Positions 22,766-29,657 of a stretch of 30,375 nt of DNA are shown piece after piece. The DNA is taken from positions 1-30,375 of the forward strand of contig DATBIO010000091.1 of NCBI GenBank assembly GCA_036556965.1. Direction: 5' to 3'. Source of the DNA: DATBIO01 sp036556965 (lineage in GTDB: Bacteria > Acidobacteriota > Vicinamibacteria > Fen-336). The notes beneath the pieces were generated by a model. The model ran no database searches and was not told where the DNA came from. It saw only the letters and a list, made by a program, of their open reading frames with translations. Numbering within the stretch: the stretch's first letter is position 1; every line of letters begins with the position of its first letter. The position numbers and the translations under genes are program-made.

Positions 22766-24259
22766 GGCCTCGAGCCACTCCCGCGCCACCGCCGAGGGCG
22801 ATCGCCGCGCGCCGTCCACCGCGTGGTTGAGCCGGCGCATGGTGGGTTCGTCCAGGCGTCCGGCCAGGGCGTCCAGGGCGGAGGCCAGCTCCGGCTGGTC
22901 GGCCAGGCGGGCGGCGTTCGCCACCACCACCGCGTCGTAGGGTGGGAAGTAGTGCCGGTCGTCCTCCAGCACGCGCAGGCCGCGCGCAGCGATGAGCCCG
23001 TCGGTGGCGCTGCCCACCACCAGGTCCACCTGCTCCGCCTCCAACGCCGGGTAGAGGAGGCCAAGGTCCATCTCGCGGGGCGGCGGCCCGAAGCGGAGCC
23101 CGTAGGCGCGGGCCAGACCGGGAAGCCCGTCCTCGCGCTCGAGGAACTCGCCGAAGAGCCCGAGGCGCAGGCGGGGCGCGTGCGGCGCCAGGTCGGAGAG
23201 CCTCCCCACGCCGAGGGCGTCGGCGTGCGCGGGGCGCATGACCAGGGCGAAGGTGTTGTTGAATCCGAGGGGCGCGCCGACGCGCAGGCCGAGAGGCGCG
23301 TAGCCGGCGCGCACGAGCCGGTGCACGAGGGCGGGGTCGCTGCGCGCGGGCTGCTTCAGGATGTCGGTGAGGGCGGTGCCCGTGTACTCCACGTAGGCGT
23401 CGAGCTGCCCGGCGCGGACGGCCTCGTGGCACACCGTGGTGCCGCCGAGGTTGAGCCGGCGGTCCACGGCGAAGCCGCGGCGCTCGAGCCAGCCCGCCAG
23501 AATCTCGCCCAGCACCACCTGTTCCGTGAAGTTCTTGGAGCCCACGACCACGGGCCGCCGGCCGCCCTCCCGCGCCCCCAGCGCGAGGAGGCCCGCCGCC
23601 ACCACGGTGCCCACGCCCAGGAGGGCCGCCGCGCGCGCGGGTCGCGGGCTGTGCTCGACGCGCCCGAGGAGCGCGTCCGCGAGGAGGGCCAGCAGCGCGG
23701 AGGGAACGGCGCCGGCCAGGATGAGGCGGTGGTCCACGGTGGCGATGCCGCGGAACACGTAGGTTCCGAGCCCGCCCGCGCCGATGGCGGCGGCGATGGT
23801 GGCGGTGCCCACCGCGATGACGGCGGCCACGCGCACCCCGCCCAGGATCACGGGCAGGGCCAGGGGCAGCTCCACCAGGCGGAGCCGCTGGCCCGCCGTC
23901 ATGCCCATGCCCGTGGCCGCGTCCAGCACCGCCGCGTCCACCTGGCGCAGGCCGGTGTACGTGTTGCGCAGGATGGGGAGCAGCGCGTAGAGGGCCAGCG
24001 CGACCACCGCGCTGCGCGCGCCGATGCCGCCGATCAGGGGGACGGGGATCAGGAAGCCGAAGAGGGCGAGGCTGGGGATGGTCTGCGCGACGTTGGCCAC
24101 GGCGAGGAGGGGGCGGGCCAGGCGCGGCCGCCGGGTCATGGCCACCCCCACGGGTATGCCCACGGCCACGGCGATGGCGACGGCCGCGGCCACCAGGGCC
24201 ACGTGCTGGGCGGCGAGCTGGAGCAGCTCGGCGCGGCGCTCGGCCAGGAAGAGCAGCAT
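22700..24259 (-). CDS. Osmoprotectant ABC importer, permease fused to substrate-binding domain
   Basis: 519 aa. Residues 1-215 are a BPD-type permease with about six membrane segments and the EAA-like loop DAATGMGMTAGQRLRLVELPLALP. After one more hydrophobic segment (about 213-230), residues 235-515 are an OpuAC/ProX-type binding domain: VVVGSKNFTEQVVLGEILA, LGGTTVCHEAVRAGQLDAYVEYTGT, FNNTFALVMR, and PALEAEQVDLVVGSATDG. It probably imports glycine betaine, choline or a related compound. Fusion ties the binding domain to the periplasmic face. The ATG shares one base with the ATPase stop (TGATG). The last 21 or so residues are a polar tail read antisense to the cyclase gene. Confidence 0.92.
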   Translation of the reverse strand: MLLFLAERRAELLQLAAQHVALVAAAVAIAVAVGIPVGVAMTRRPRLARPLLAVANVAQTIPSLALFGFLIPVPLIGGIGARSAVVALALYALLPILRNTYTGLRQVDAAVLDAATGMGMTAGQRLRLVELPLALPVILGGVRVAAVIAVGTATIAAAIGAGGLGTYVFRGIATVDHRLILAGAVPSALLALLADALLGRVEHSPRPARAAALLGVGTVVAAGLLALGAREGGRRPVVVGSKNFTEQVVLGEILAGWLERRGFAVDRRLNLGGTTVCHEAVRAGQLDAYVEYTGTALTDILKQPARSDPALVHRLVRAGYAPLGLRVGAPLGFNNTFALVMRPAHADALGVGRLSDLAPHAPRLRLGLFGEFLEREDGLPGLARAYGLRFGPPPREMDLGLLYPALEAEQVDLVVGSATDGLIAARGLRVLEDDRHYFPPYDAVVVANAARLADQPELASALDALAGRLDEPTMRRLNHAVDGARRSPSAVAREWLEASARHEGDGAQGSPRATGDLHR

Positions 24260-24993
24260 CAGGGGAAGGCGGCGGCCAGGAAGTCGCGCACGAAGCCTTC
24301 CTGGGGATGGGCGCGCAGCTCGGCGGGCGGGACCTGCTGAAGCACGCGGCCCTGGTGCATCACCGCCACCACGTCCGCCAGGCGCAGGGCCTCGGGCACG
24401 TCGTGCGTCACCAGCACCACCGTCGTGCGCAGCGTCCGCTGCAGGCCGCGGAAGTCGTCCTGCAGCCGCCGGCGCGTGAGGGGGTCGAGGGCGCCGAACG
24501 GCTCGTCCATGAGGAGGAGCGGGGGCTCCGCGGCCAGGGCGCGCGCGAGGCCCACGCGCTGTCGCTCACCCCCCGAGAGCTGCGACGGATGCAGGGGTCC
24601 ATGCCGCTCGGGGGCGAGCCCCACCAGGGCCAGCAGCGCGCGCGTCCGCTCCGCCCGCCGCTCCTCGGACCAGCCGAGGAGGCGCGGCACCAGGGAGACG
24701 TTGTCGGCCACCGTCCAGTGGGGCAGGAGGCCGCCCTCCTGGATGACGTACCCGGTGCGGCGGCGCAATTCGGTCAGGTCCCAGTCGCCCAGGGCGCGCC
24801 CGAGGACCCGCACCTCGCCCGCGTCCGGGCGCACCAGGCCGTTCATCGTGCGCAGGGCGGTGGTCTTGCCGCTGCCGCTGGTGCCCAGGAGGACGAGGAC
24901 GGCGCCCTCTTCCACGTCCAGGGCGGCGCCGTCCAGGGCCACCGCCCCCGTGGGCCAGCGCTTGCGCACGCCGCGGAGCTCGACGGCCGGCAT
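24259..24993 (-). CDS. Osmoprotectant ABC importer, ATPase
   Basis: 244 aa. Walker A GTSGSGKT (37-44), Q-loop in YVIQEGGLLPHWTV, signature LSGGERQR, Walker B LLLMDEP with FGALDPLTR D-loop, and the switch His in LVTHDVPEAL. The 'RTMNGLVRPDAGEV' and 'EGGLLPHWTVADNV' stretches are those of the OpuCA/ProV group. It ends at HPQEGFVRDFLAAAF with no C-terminal CBS pair, so the usual ionic-strength/nucleotide sensing module is missing. First gene of the two-gene importer; start fixed by the near-leaderless -10 element. Confidence 0.93.
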   Translation of the reverse strand: MPAVELRGVRKRWPTGAVALDGAALDVEEGAVLVLLGTSGSGKTTALRTMNGLVRPDAGEVRVLGRALGDWDLTELRRRTGYVIQEGGLLPHWTVADNVSLVPRLLGWSEERRAERTRALLALVGLAPERHGPLHPSQLSGGERQRVGLARALAAEPPLLLMDEPFGALDPLTRRRLQDDFRGLQRTLRTTVVLVTHDVPEALRLADVVAVMHQGRVLQQVPPAELRAHPQEGFVRDFLAAAFP

Positions 24994-25002
24994 CAGGCCG
25001 GG

Positions 25003-25008
25003 ATGTTA
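25003..25008 (-). promoter_or_regulatory. -10 element TAACAT for the ABC importer operon
   Basis: TAACAT on the minus strand ends 9 nt before the ATG at 24993; no Shine-Dalgarno (CCCGGCCTG). It is only 10 bp from the plus-strand -10 at 25019, so the divergent promoters overlap and should compete for RNA polymerase. Confidence 0.5.
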
Positions 25009-25018
25009 GCGCGCGTGA

Positions 25019-25024
25019 TATTCT
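25019..25024 (+). promoter_or_regulatory. -10 element TATTCT for the 77-aa gene
   Basis: TATTCT in GTGATATTCTCTCC ends 13 nt before ATG 25038. It gives a leader of about 7 nt without a Shine-Dalgarno (CTCCGGCCCGCCG). Confidence 0.5.
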
Positions 25025-25037
25025 CTCCGGCCCGCCG

Positions 25038-25271
25038 ATGGACCTCCCCGAGCAGATCGCGGCCGTGCTCTCGCCCCACCTGGGCGCCCACACCGCGGAC
25101 GCGGTGGCCCGCCACCTGCTCGCCAAGCACGGCCTGCTGGGGGCGGCGGAGATCGGCCCCGACCAGGCCAAGACGCTGCACGACACCCTGCGGCGCGGCC
25201 TGGTGGCCTTCGTGGGCGCGGAGCAGGCGGAGGAGCTCGCCACGCGCTGCCTCTCCGCGCTCCCGCGGTGA
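25038..25271 (+). CDS. Small helical protein of unknown function
   Basis: 77 aa, not recognised. It appears all-helical and soluble: MDLPEQIAAVLSPHLGAHTADAVARHLL, then LGAAEIGPDQAKTLHDTLRRGLVAFVG and AEQAEELATRCL. No signal peptide, metal motif or DNA-binding motif is evident. Reading-frame quality is good (clear promoter, ATG start, balanced composition unlike GC-frame noise). It lies between the divergent ABC importer and a SEC-C protein 49 bp downstream that has its own -10. Confidence 0.65.
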   Translation: MDLPEQIAAVLSPHLGAHTADAVARHLLAKHGLLGAAEIGPDQAKTLHDTLRRGLVAFVGAEQAEELATRCLSALPR

Positions 25272-25295
25272 AGCGATGGTCGGGCGCCGGGATGG

Positions 25296-25316
25296 TAGAG
25301 TGACGGACGAGGAGGA
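25296..25316 (+). promoter_or_regulatory. -10 element TAGAGT and Shine-Dalgarno GGAGGA of the SEC-C gene
   Basis: TAGAGT at 25296-25301 and GGAGGA at 25311-25316 precede the GTG at 25321. A transcript starting near 25308 excludes the in-frame ATG at 25276 and GTG at 25300, deciding the start. Confidence 0.5.
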
Positions 25317-25320
25317 CACG

Positions 25321-25599
25321 GTGCCGGAGACCACGGACCTTCCCGGGCGCAACGAGCCCTGCCACTGCGGCTCCGGGAAGAAGTACAAGAACTGCCACCT
25401 GGCCGAGGACGAGGCGGCCGCGCGCGCTCTCCGCGCCAAGGAGGCGGCGGAGGCTCCCGCGGCCACCGAGGCGGCGCCGGCGCCCGAGCGCCACCACGAG
25501 ACGCCGCGGCGCCCGCAGACGCAGCAGCCCTGGAAGAAGTCCCAGAACACGCGCGGCATGCCGCGCTTCAACGCGCCGCGAAAGGTGGGCGGCAGCTAG
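25321..25599 (+). CDS. Small SEC-C motif protein
   Basis: 92 aa from GTG 25321. Near the N-terminus is GRNEPCHCGSGKKYKNCH, the SEC-C zinc motif C-x-C-x8-C-H with Cys14, Cys16, Cys25 and His26, as at the C-terminus of SecA where it binds SecB and ribosomes. The rest is a disordered, charged tail rich in Ala, Glu, Pro, Arg and Lys (KEAAEAPAATEAAPAPE, then KKSQNTRGMPRFNAPRK). Many bacteria carry stand-alone SEC-C proteins of unknown role; a link to the ribosome or protein export is inference. It stops 4 bp from the convergent gene's stop. Confidence 0.8.
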   Translation: MPETTDLPGRNEPCHCGSGKKYKNCHLAEDEAAARALRAKEAAEAPAATEAAPAPERHHETPRRPQTQQPWKKSQNTRGMPRFNAPRKVGGS

Positions 25600-25603
25600 C
25601 CCG

Positions 25604-26053
25604 CTAGCCCTGCGGGTGGGCGAAGAAGGTCTTGCCCACGATCTTCCAGCCGTCGGGGAACCGGTACAACGACAGGTAGTCCGTGAACACGTGGCGGCCG
25701 GCGCGGAAGATCTCCACCCGCGTGACGGCCGCGTCGCCCGTCACGTCGACCAGGGTGAACTCGGCCTTGATGGCCGGCCGGGGCTTGCCCTGGCTCGCGG
25801 AGCCGGCCTTCTCCAGGCGCGCGATCCAGTCCGCGATGGGGACGGCCGACATCTGCCCGTCCTTGAGGACGAGCATGTTGAACCCGGAGTGGAAGCCGCG
25901 ACGCATGGCTTCCGGGTCGCCCACGGCGTGCACGCCGTCGACGTAGGCGGCCTTCACCACCGCCTTCACGGCTTCCTTGTCGGTGGCCTCGTCCGCCCCC
26001 GCCGGGAGAGCGCTGCCCGAGACCAGCACGGCGACCAGCACCAGGACCCGCAT
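25604..26053 (-). CDS. Exported lumazine-binding-like / SnoaL-fold protein
   Basis: 149 aa. Signal peptide MRVLVLVAVLVSGSALPAGA, then one NTF2/SnoaL-like cone fold: EAVKAVVKAAYVDGVHAVGDPEAMRRGFHSGF, NMLVLKDGQM, DWIARLE, VDVTGDAAVTRVEIF and HVFTDYLSLYRFPDGWKIVGKTFF. This pattern is that of the 'putative lumazine-binding' (Lumazine_bd_2) family, whose members in Bacteroidetes and Acidobacteria have no known substrate. ATG at 26053 has GGAGG 5 nt upstream. It lies downstream of a terminator for the 29334-26278 gene, so it probably has its own promoter near 26200 and a structured leader. Confidence 0.82.
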   Translation of the reverse strand: MRVLVLVAVLVSGSALPAGADEATDKEAVKAVVKAAYVDGVHAVGDPEAMRRGFHSGFNMLVLKDGQMSAVPIADWIARLEKAGSASQGKPRPAIKAEFTLVDVTGDAAVTRVEIFRAGRHVFTDYLSLYRFPDGWKIVGKTFFAHPQG

Positions 26054-26119
26054 CCGCGCCTCCCCGCGGCGCCGCGCCTGCGGGCACGCCGCCGCTTCGT
26101 TTGCCAAGCCCCCACCCCA

Positions 26120-26140
26120 CCCTCCCCACGAGGGGGAGGG
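26120..26140. repeat. REP-like palindrome CCCTCCCC...GGGGAGGG
   Basis: CCCTCCCC (26120-26127) pairs with GGGGAGGG (26133-26140) across a 5-nt loop. It is similar in style to dispersed intergenic 'CCCTCCCC-loop-GGGGAGGG' elements seen in many high-GC genomes. Only one copy is in the window. Confidence 0.4.
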
Positions 26141-26162
26141 AGCCGCTGCTCCGCGGTCCGCA

Positions 26163-26190
26163 CTGCGACGGGCGTCAGCCGTGGTCGCAG
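26163..26190 (-). other. Stem-loop in the presumed leader of the lumazine-binding-like gene
   Basis: CTGCGAC (26163-26169) pairs with GTCGCAG (26184-26190); GGC and GCC can extend the stem inside. A -10-like TATCCT on the minus strand (26202-26197) would start transcription close to 26190, placing the stem at the 5' end of the RNA. Confidence 0.3.
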
Positions 26191-26219
26191 GCGCGGAGGA
26201 TATCGCTGTTCTGTCCGTG

Positions 26220-26252
26220 AAAAAGCGAAGGGGCGGCGCCGGGCGCCGCCCC
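26220..26252 (-). terminator. Intrinsic terminator of the peptidase-propeller-barrel gene
   Basis: 9-bp perfect GC stem (26230-26238 with 26244-26252, CCGGG loop) followed on the minus strand by TTCGCTTTTT, with the five-T run at 26224-26220. It is located about 25 nt past the stop at 26278. It is the only intrinsic terminator in the window with a true T-run. Confidence 0.75.
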
Positions 26253-26277
26253 CTGTTCGAGAAGCCGGCGATGAGGC

Positions 26278-29200
26278 CTAGAAGCCCGCCAGCAGGTTGA
26301 AGGTCCAGTACGGGCTCTTGCCCGCGCGGTCGAGCGGCTTCACCCAGTCCACCTGCAGGACGGCGAAGCCGAACATGTTGACGCGGGCGGTGGCGCCCGT
26401 GCTCTTCACGATCTCCCGCTCGCCCCCGAACAGCCGCGGGCGGCTGGCCGAGTCCCAGGCCACGCCGGCGTCGAAGAAGGCGGCGATCTCCACCGGGATG
26501 GGCCCGTAGAGGTTGCGGGCGCCGAAGAGGCCGAGGAGGGGCGCGCGCAGCTCCACGTTGCCCACGAGCAGGCGGCTGCCCAGGAGCTGGTCGTAGACGG
26601 GGCAGCTCGTGTCGTTCTGCGGGCCGCACTCCGAGGCGCTGAAGGATCCCGTGTCGTAGCCGCGCACGAGGTTCGGGTACCCCAGGAAGAGCGAGCTGAG
26701 CCGGGGGTCCTCCCCCCCCGAGCCGTAGCGGCCGTAGTGGAGGACGCGGCCGGCCAGCGTCACCGGCCGCACGGGCATGACGTACTGCCGGAAGTCCGCC
26801 AGCGCGCCCGTGTAGTTGACCGTGCCCATCACGGGGGTCACGTCCAGGCGGAAGCGCTGGCCCAGGATGGGGCTGGTGGCACCGAACACGGAGGAGTCCC
26901 GCACGAGGGCCAGCGAGCCCTCGAAGAGGTGGACCGGGTCCGGGGAGGGCAGGTCCACGCTCTCCTCGAGGATCTGCTGGCCCGTCCGCAGCGAGAAGCC
27001 GAGCGTTTCCAGCCGGCTGTCGTATCCGATGTTCCGGTACCCCGCCGAGGCCTCCAGGCGCAGGGCGGCGTCGAAGGGGCGGAAGGCCATGACCATGAGG
27101 CCGCGCTGCGTCTCCCGCTCGATCAGCGTCTCCTCCACGTACATCTGCTGCCCGTTCACGGTGGTGACGCCGTTGGCGAAGCGGCCGGTGATGTAGGGGA
27201 TCTGGTAGCCCTGGACGCCCCAGTTCAGGCGGTGCTCGCGGTTCACGTAGCTCACCAGCGCGCCGATGTCGGTGAAGCCGGAGACGTTGTCGGCCTGGAT
27301 GGCCGTGCTCAGCGTGTGGTTGCCGAGCATGTCGCTGAAGATCATGGACACGCCGCCACCGAAGAACGCCCCGTAGCGGCCGACCCCCGCCGTGAGGTAG
27401 GGCTGGCCGATGTAGTCGAGGCTGAGCTTGGCCTTGTAGGGCTTCTCCTGGAAGGCCTCGGGGTCGGTCAGGCCGGTGGTGGCGTCGGCGCGGGCCTGGA
27501 CCACGGCGCCCTGCGGCTTGGCGGCGGGGATCACGCCGGCGTAGAGCGACGGCTCGCGCGCCGCCTGCCAGCCCGCCATCTTCTCCGCCCCCTCGATGGT
27601 GAAGATCTCGTGACGCCCGTCCCCGTACACGCTGTAGGCGAGGCGGTCGGCGCGGGTGGCCACGGAGAGGGCCGGGCTGAGCGCGGTGATGCCGCTGGCC
27701 CCCGTCACCAGGTCGGTGAGCTGATAGAGGGTGCCCGAGGCCAGCTCCAGCCGGTGAACGTTGGTCACCCCGTCGCGGTTGGCCAGGAAGTAGATGCTGG
27801 AGCCGTCCCGGGACCACTGCGGGTTGATGTTCTTGCCCTTGTCGAAGCCGGGAAGGGCGCGCACCTCTCCCGAGGCCACGTCGAGCGCGGCCAGCCGGTA
27901 GTTGCCGGGATCGAGGGTGTCGAGGCGGGTGGAGAAGCGGTCGGTCACGAAGGCGACCTGGCGTCCGTCGGGAGACCACGCCGGCTGCAGGTCGGCGAAG
28001 GTGTCCGTGGTCAGGCGGCGCAGCGTGCCCGCCTCCAGGTCGTAGGCGTAGAGGTCCGTGAACCCTCCGGCCAGGGCGGAGAAGACCACCTTGCGGCCGT
28101 CCGGGGAGAAGCTGGGGGTGTACAGCTCGCCCAGGCCCGGGAAGGGGACCTCGCGCTCCTTGCCGCCGTTCCGCGTGTCCATGATGACGAGGGCGGCCCG
28201 GCCCTTGGCCACCGCGCCCAGGGCGAAGCGCTGTCCCGCGGGGTCCCAGGCGCCGGCGGAGTTGATGAACTGCAGGCTGTCGAGGTGGGGGTCCACGGCG
28301 GCGTGGCTCAGCCGCCGCTCGACGTCGCCGGTGCGCGCGTCGGCCACGAACACCTCGACCGCGAACAGCTCGCGCTCGGAGAGGAAGGCCACGCGGGTGC
28401 CGTCCGGGCTGAGGGCGGGGCCGACGTTCAGGCGGCCGCCCTGCTTCTCCTCGGTGACGAGGGCGGTGCCGTAGTGGTCGGGGTCCTTCCGCCCGGTCAT
28501 GACGGGGGCCACCGCCTCGCGGACGGCGGCATGCCATTCCTTGGTGAGCGTCTTCTCGTCCTTCTCGGTGATGGCCTTCAGGATGGCCTCGGCGTCGTTG
28601 TCGCGCGGGCCGAGGGCGCGCAGGGCGCGGCCCATCACCTCGTCGCCGTACTGGCCGGCCAGCCAGGCCCAGAAGGCCTGCCCGTACCGGTAGGGAAAGT
28701 ACTTGGCGCTGCCGAGCTGGCGGATGGTGGGGAGACCCTTCTCCTGCCGGGCGGCGTCGCGGATCCACATGGCCGTGTGGGGGTCGAGCGGGCCCACCGA
28801 CAGATACTCGGCCATGCCCTCGATGAACCACAGCGGCATGCGCAGCGCGGAGGGGAAGTTGGTGGCCGAGACCTTGCCCTGCCCGGTCATGGCGAACTGG
28901 AAGGCGTGCACGAGCTCATGGCCGACCACGTGGTCGGTCTCCGCCAGGGAGGCGCCCACGGGCAGGACGATGCGCCGCTTGAAGGCCTCGGTGACGCCCC
29001 CCGTGCCCTCGCCGGGGGGGCCGCCCACGGTGTTGGTCTGCTGGAAGTGCGGGTGGCTGGCGTAGAGGATCAGGGGCTGCCGGTCCTTCATCCGGAAGTC
29101 GAGGATGGCGCTCAGCCGGGCGTACCAGCGCTCGGCCATCCGGCCCACCTGCTCCGCCGCCTCCTTCTCCTGGGGGTAGTAGTGGATGTCGAAGTGGGGG

Positions 29201-29334
29201 GTGGCCAGGACCTCGAACTTGAGGTCTTCCCACTGCACCGCGTTGCGCCCGAAATACTGGGCCCGGGCGGGCTCCGCCACGACGAGAATGAGGGCGGCGA
29301 GCATCGCCGCGCCGGTTGCCCGTCTCGATGTCAT
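26278..29334 (-). CDS. Peptidase MA-like / TolB-type propeller / outer-membrane barrel fusion protein
   Basis: 1018 aa. Signal peptide 1-25 (ARAQ). Residues 35-290 form a gluzincin (peptidase MA-like) domain: HELVH at 139-143 (zinc His139, His143; base Glu140) and WFIEGMAEYLS with Glu172/Glu176 as third ligand. From about 310 to 620 there are PD40/TolB-like propeller repeats (ALSPDGTRVAFLSE, SFSPDGRKVVFSA, AWSPDGRQVAFVTD, WSRDGSSIYFLAN). From about 640 to the end are amphipathic strands of a BamA/TamA-like surface-antigen barrel, ending in Phe. It would place a periplasmic protease/propeller on an outer-membrane barrel; whether it processes or secretes a partner is unknown. GGAGGA 4-5 nt before ATG supports the start. 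Monocistronic with its own terminator. Confidence 0.88.
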   Translation of the reverse strand: MTSRRATGAAMLAALILVVAEPARAQYFGRNAVQWEDLKFEVLATPHFDIHYYPQEKEAAEQVGRMAERWYARLSAILDFRMKDRQPLILYASHPHFQQTNTVGGPPGEGTGGVTEAFKRRIVLPVGASLAETDHVVGHELVHAFQFAMTGQGKVSATNFPSALRMPLWFIEGMAEYLSVGPLDPHTAMWIRDAARQEKGLPTIRQLGSAKYFPYRYGQAFWAWLAGQYGDEVMGRALRALGPRDNDAEAILKAITEKDEKTLTKEWHAAVREAVAPVMTGRKDPDHYGTALVTEEKQGGRLNVGPALSPDGTRVAFLSERELFAVEVFVADARTGDVERRLSHAAVDPHLDSLQFINSAGAWDPAGQRFALGAVAKGRAALVIMDTRNGGKEREVPFPGLGELYTPSFSPDGRKVVFSALAGGFTDLYAYDLEAGTLRRLTTDTFADLQPAWSPDGRQVAFVTDRFSTRLDTLDPGNYRLAALDVASGEVRALPGFDKGKNINPQWSRDGSSIYFLANRDGVTNVHRLELASGTLYQLTDLVTGASGITALSPALSVATRADRLAYSVYGDGRHEIFTIEGAEKMAGWQAAREPSLYAGVIPAAKPQGAVVQARADATTGLTDPEAFQEKPYKAKLSLDYIGQPYLTAGVGRYGAFFGGGVSMIFSDMLGNHTLSTAIQADNVSGFTDIGALVSYVNREHRLNWGVQGYQIPYITGRFANGVTTVNGQQMYVEETLIERETQRGLMVMAFRPFDAALRLEASAGYRNIGYDSRLETLGFSLRTGQQILEESVDLPSPDPVHLFEGSLALVRDSSVFGATSPILGQRFRLDVTPVMGTVNYTGALADFRQYVMPVRPVTLAGRVLHYGRYGSGGEDPRLSSLFLGYPNLVRGYDTGSFSASECGPQNDTSCPVYDQLLGSRLLVGNVELRAPLLGLFGARNLYGPIPVEIAAFFDAGVAWDSASRPRLFGGEREIVKSTGATARVNMFGFAVLQVDWVKPLDRAGKSPYWTFNLLAGF

Positions 29335-29657
29335 TGCTTCCTCCGAGCCGCGAGTGCGCGAGTCGCGCTATGTTCTTCCTGGCGCCCGCGTGGGCGGGCG
29401 GGACGGCGGTGGCCCCCGAGGTCGCGCGTCCCGCTGTGCCTGGGCGCTTGGCTGCAATCCATGTGCCGAGTTGGCCTCTCTGACGCCGGGAGGGTTGGAC
29501 ATGCGTCCCGCCGCGGCGTGTCCTCGGCAGCGCACAGCACCGTCCGGCGGGGGCGACAGGCAGGCCCCCATTGCCCCTTTCCTGCGGGCACGAATCCTGC
29601 TCCACGGTGCGCGTCACGCCAGGCCGCCGAAGGTCGGAGCCGCCTGTGAGGGTTGTC
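29335..29657. other. Divergent intergenic region of 323 bp
   Basis: It separates the minus-strand peptidase-barrel gene from the plus-strand VWFA gene. It contains a 13-bp palindrome (29356-29368), several GC hairpins (for example GGACATGC/GCGTGTCC around 29497-29525) and no convincing gene. Promoters for both sides must lie here, but none is clear. I could not match it to a known riboswitch. Confidence 0.5.
29356..29368. promoter_or_regulatory. Palindrome GCGCGAGTCGCGC, possible operator
   Basis: A perfect 6-1-6 inverted repeat, 22-34 bp upstream of the peptidase-barrel start. It partly repeats the adjacent GCGAGT. It is too GC-rich to call confidently; a protein-binding site or leader hairpin are both possible. 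Confidence 0.25.

Noticed and set aside
29335..29657. Possible riboswitch (c-di-GMP, cobalamin or fluoride type) in the divergent intergenic region
   Set aside because: Isolated matches such as GGGACGCA occur, but the paired cores of these families could not be assembled on either strand.
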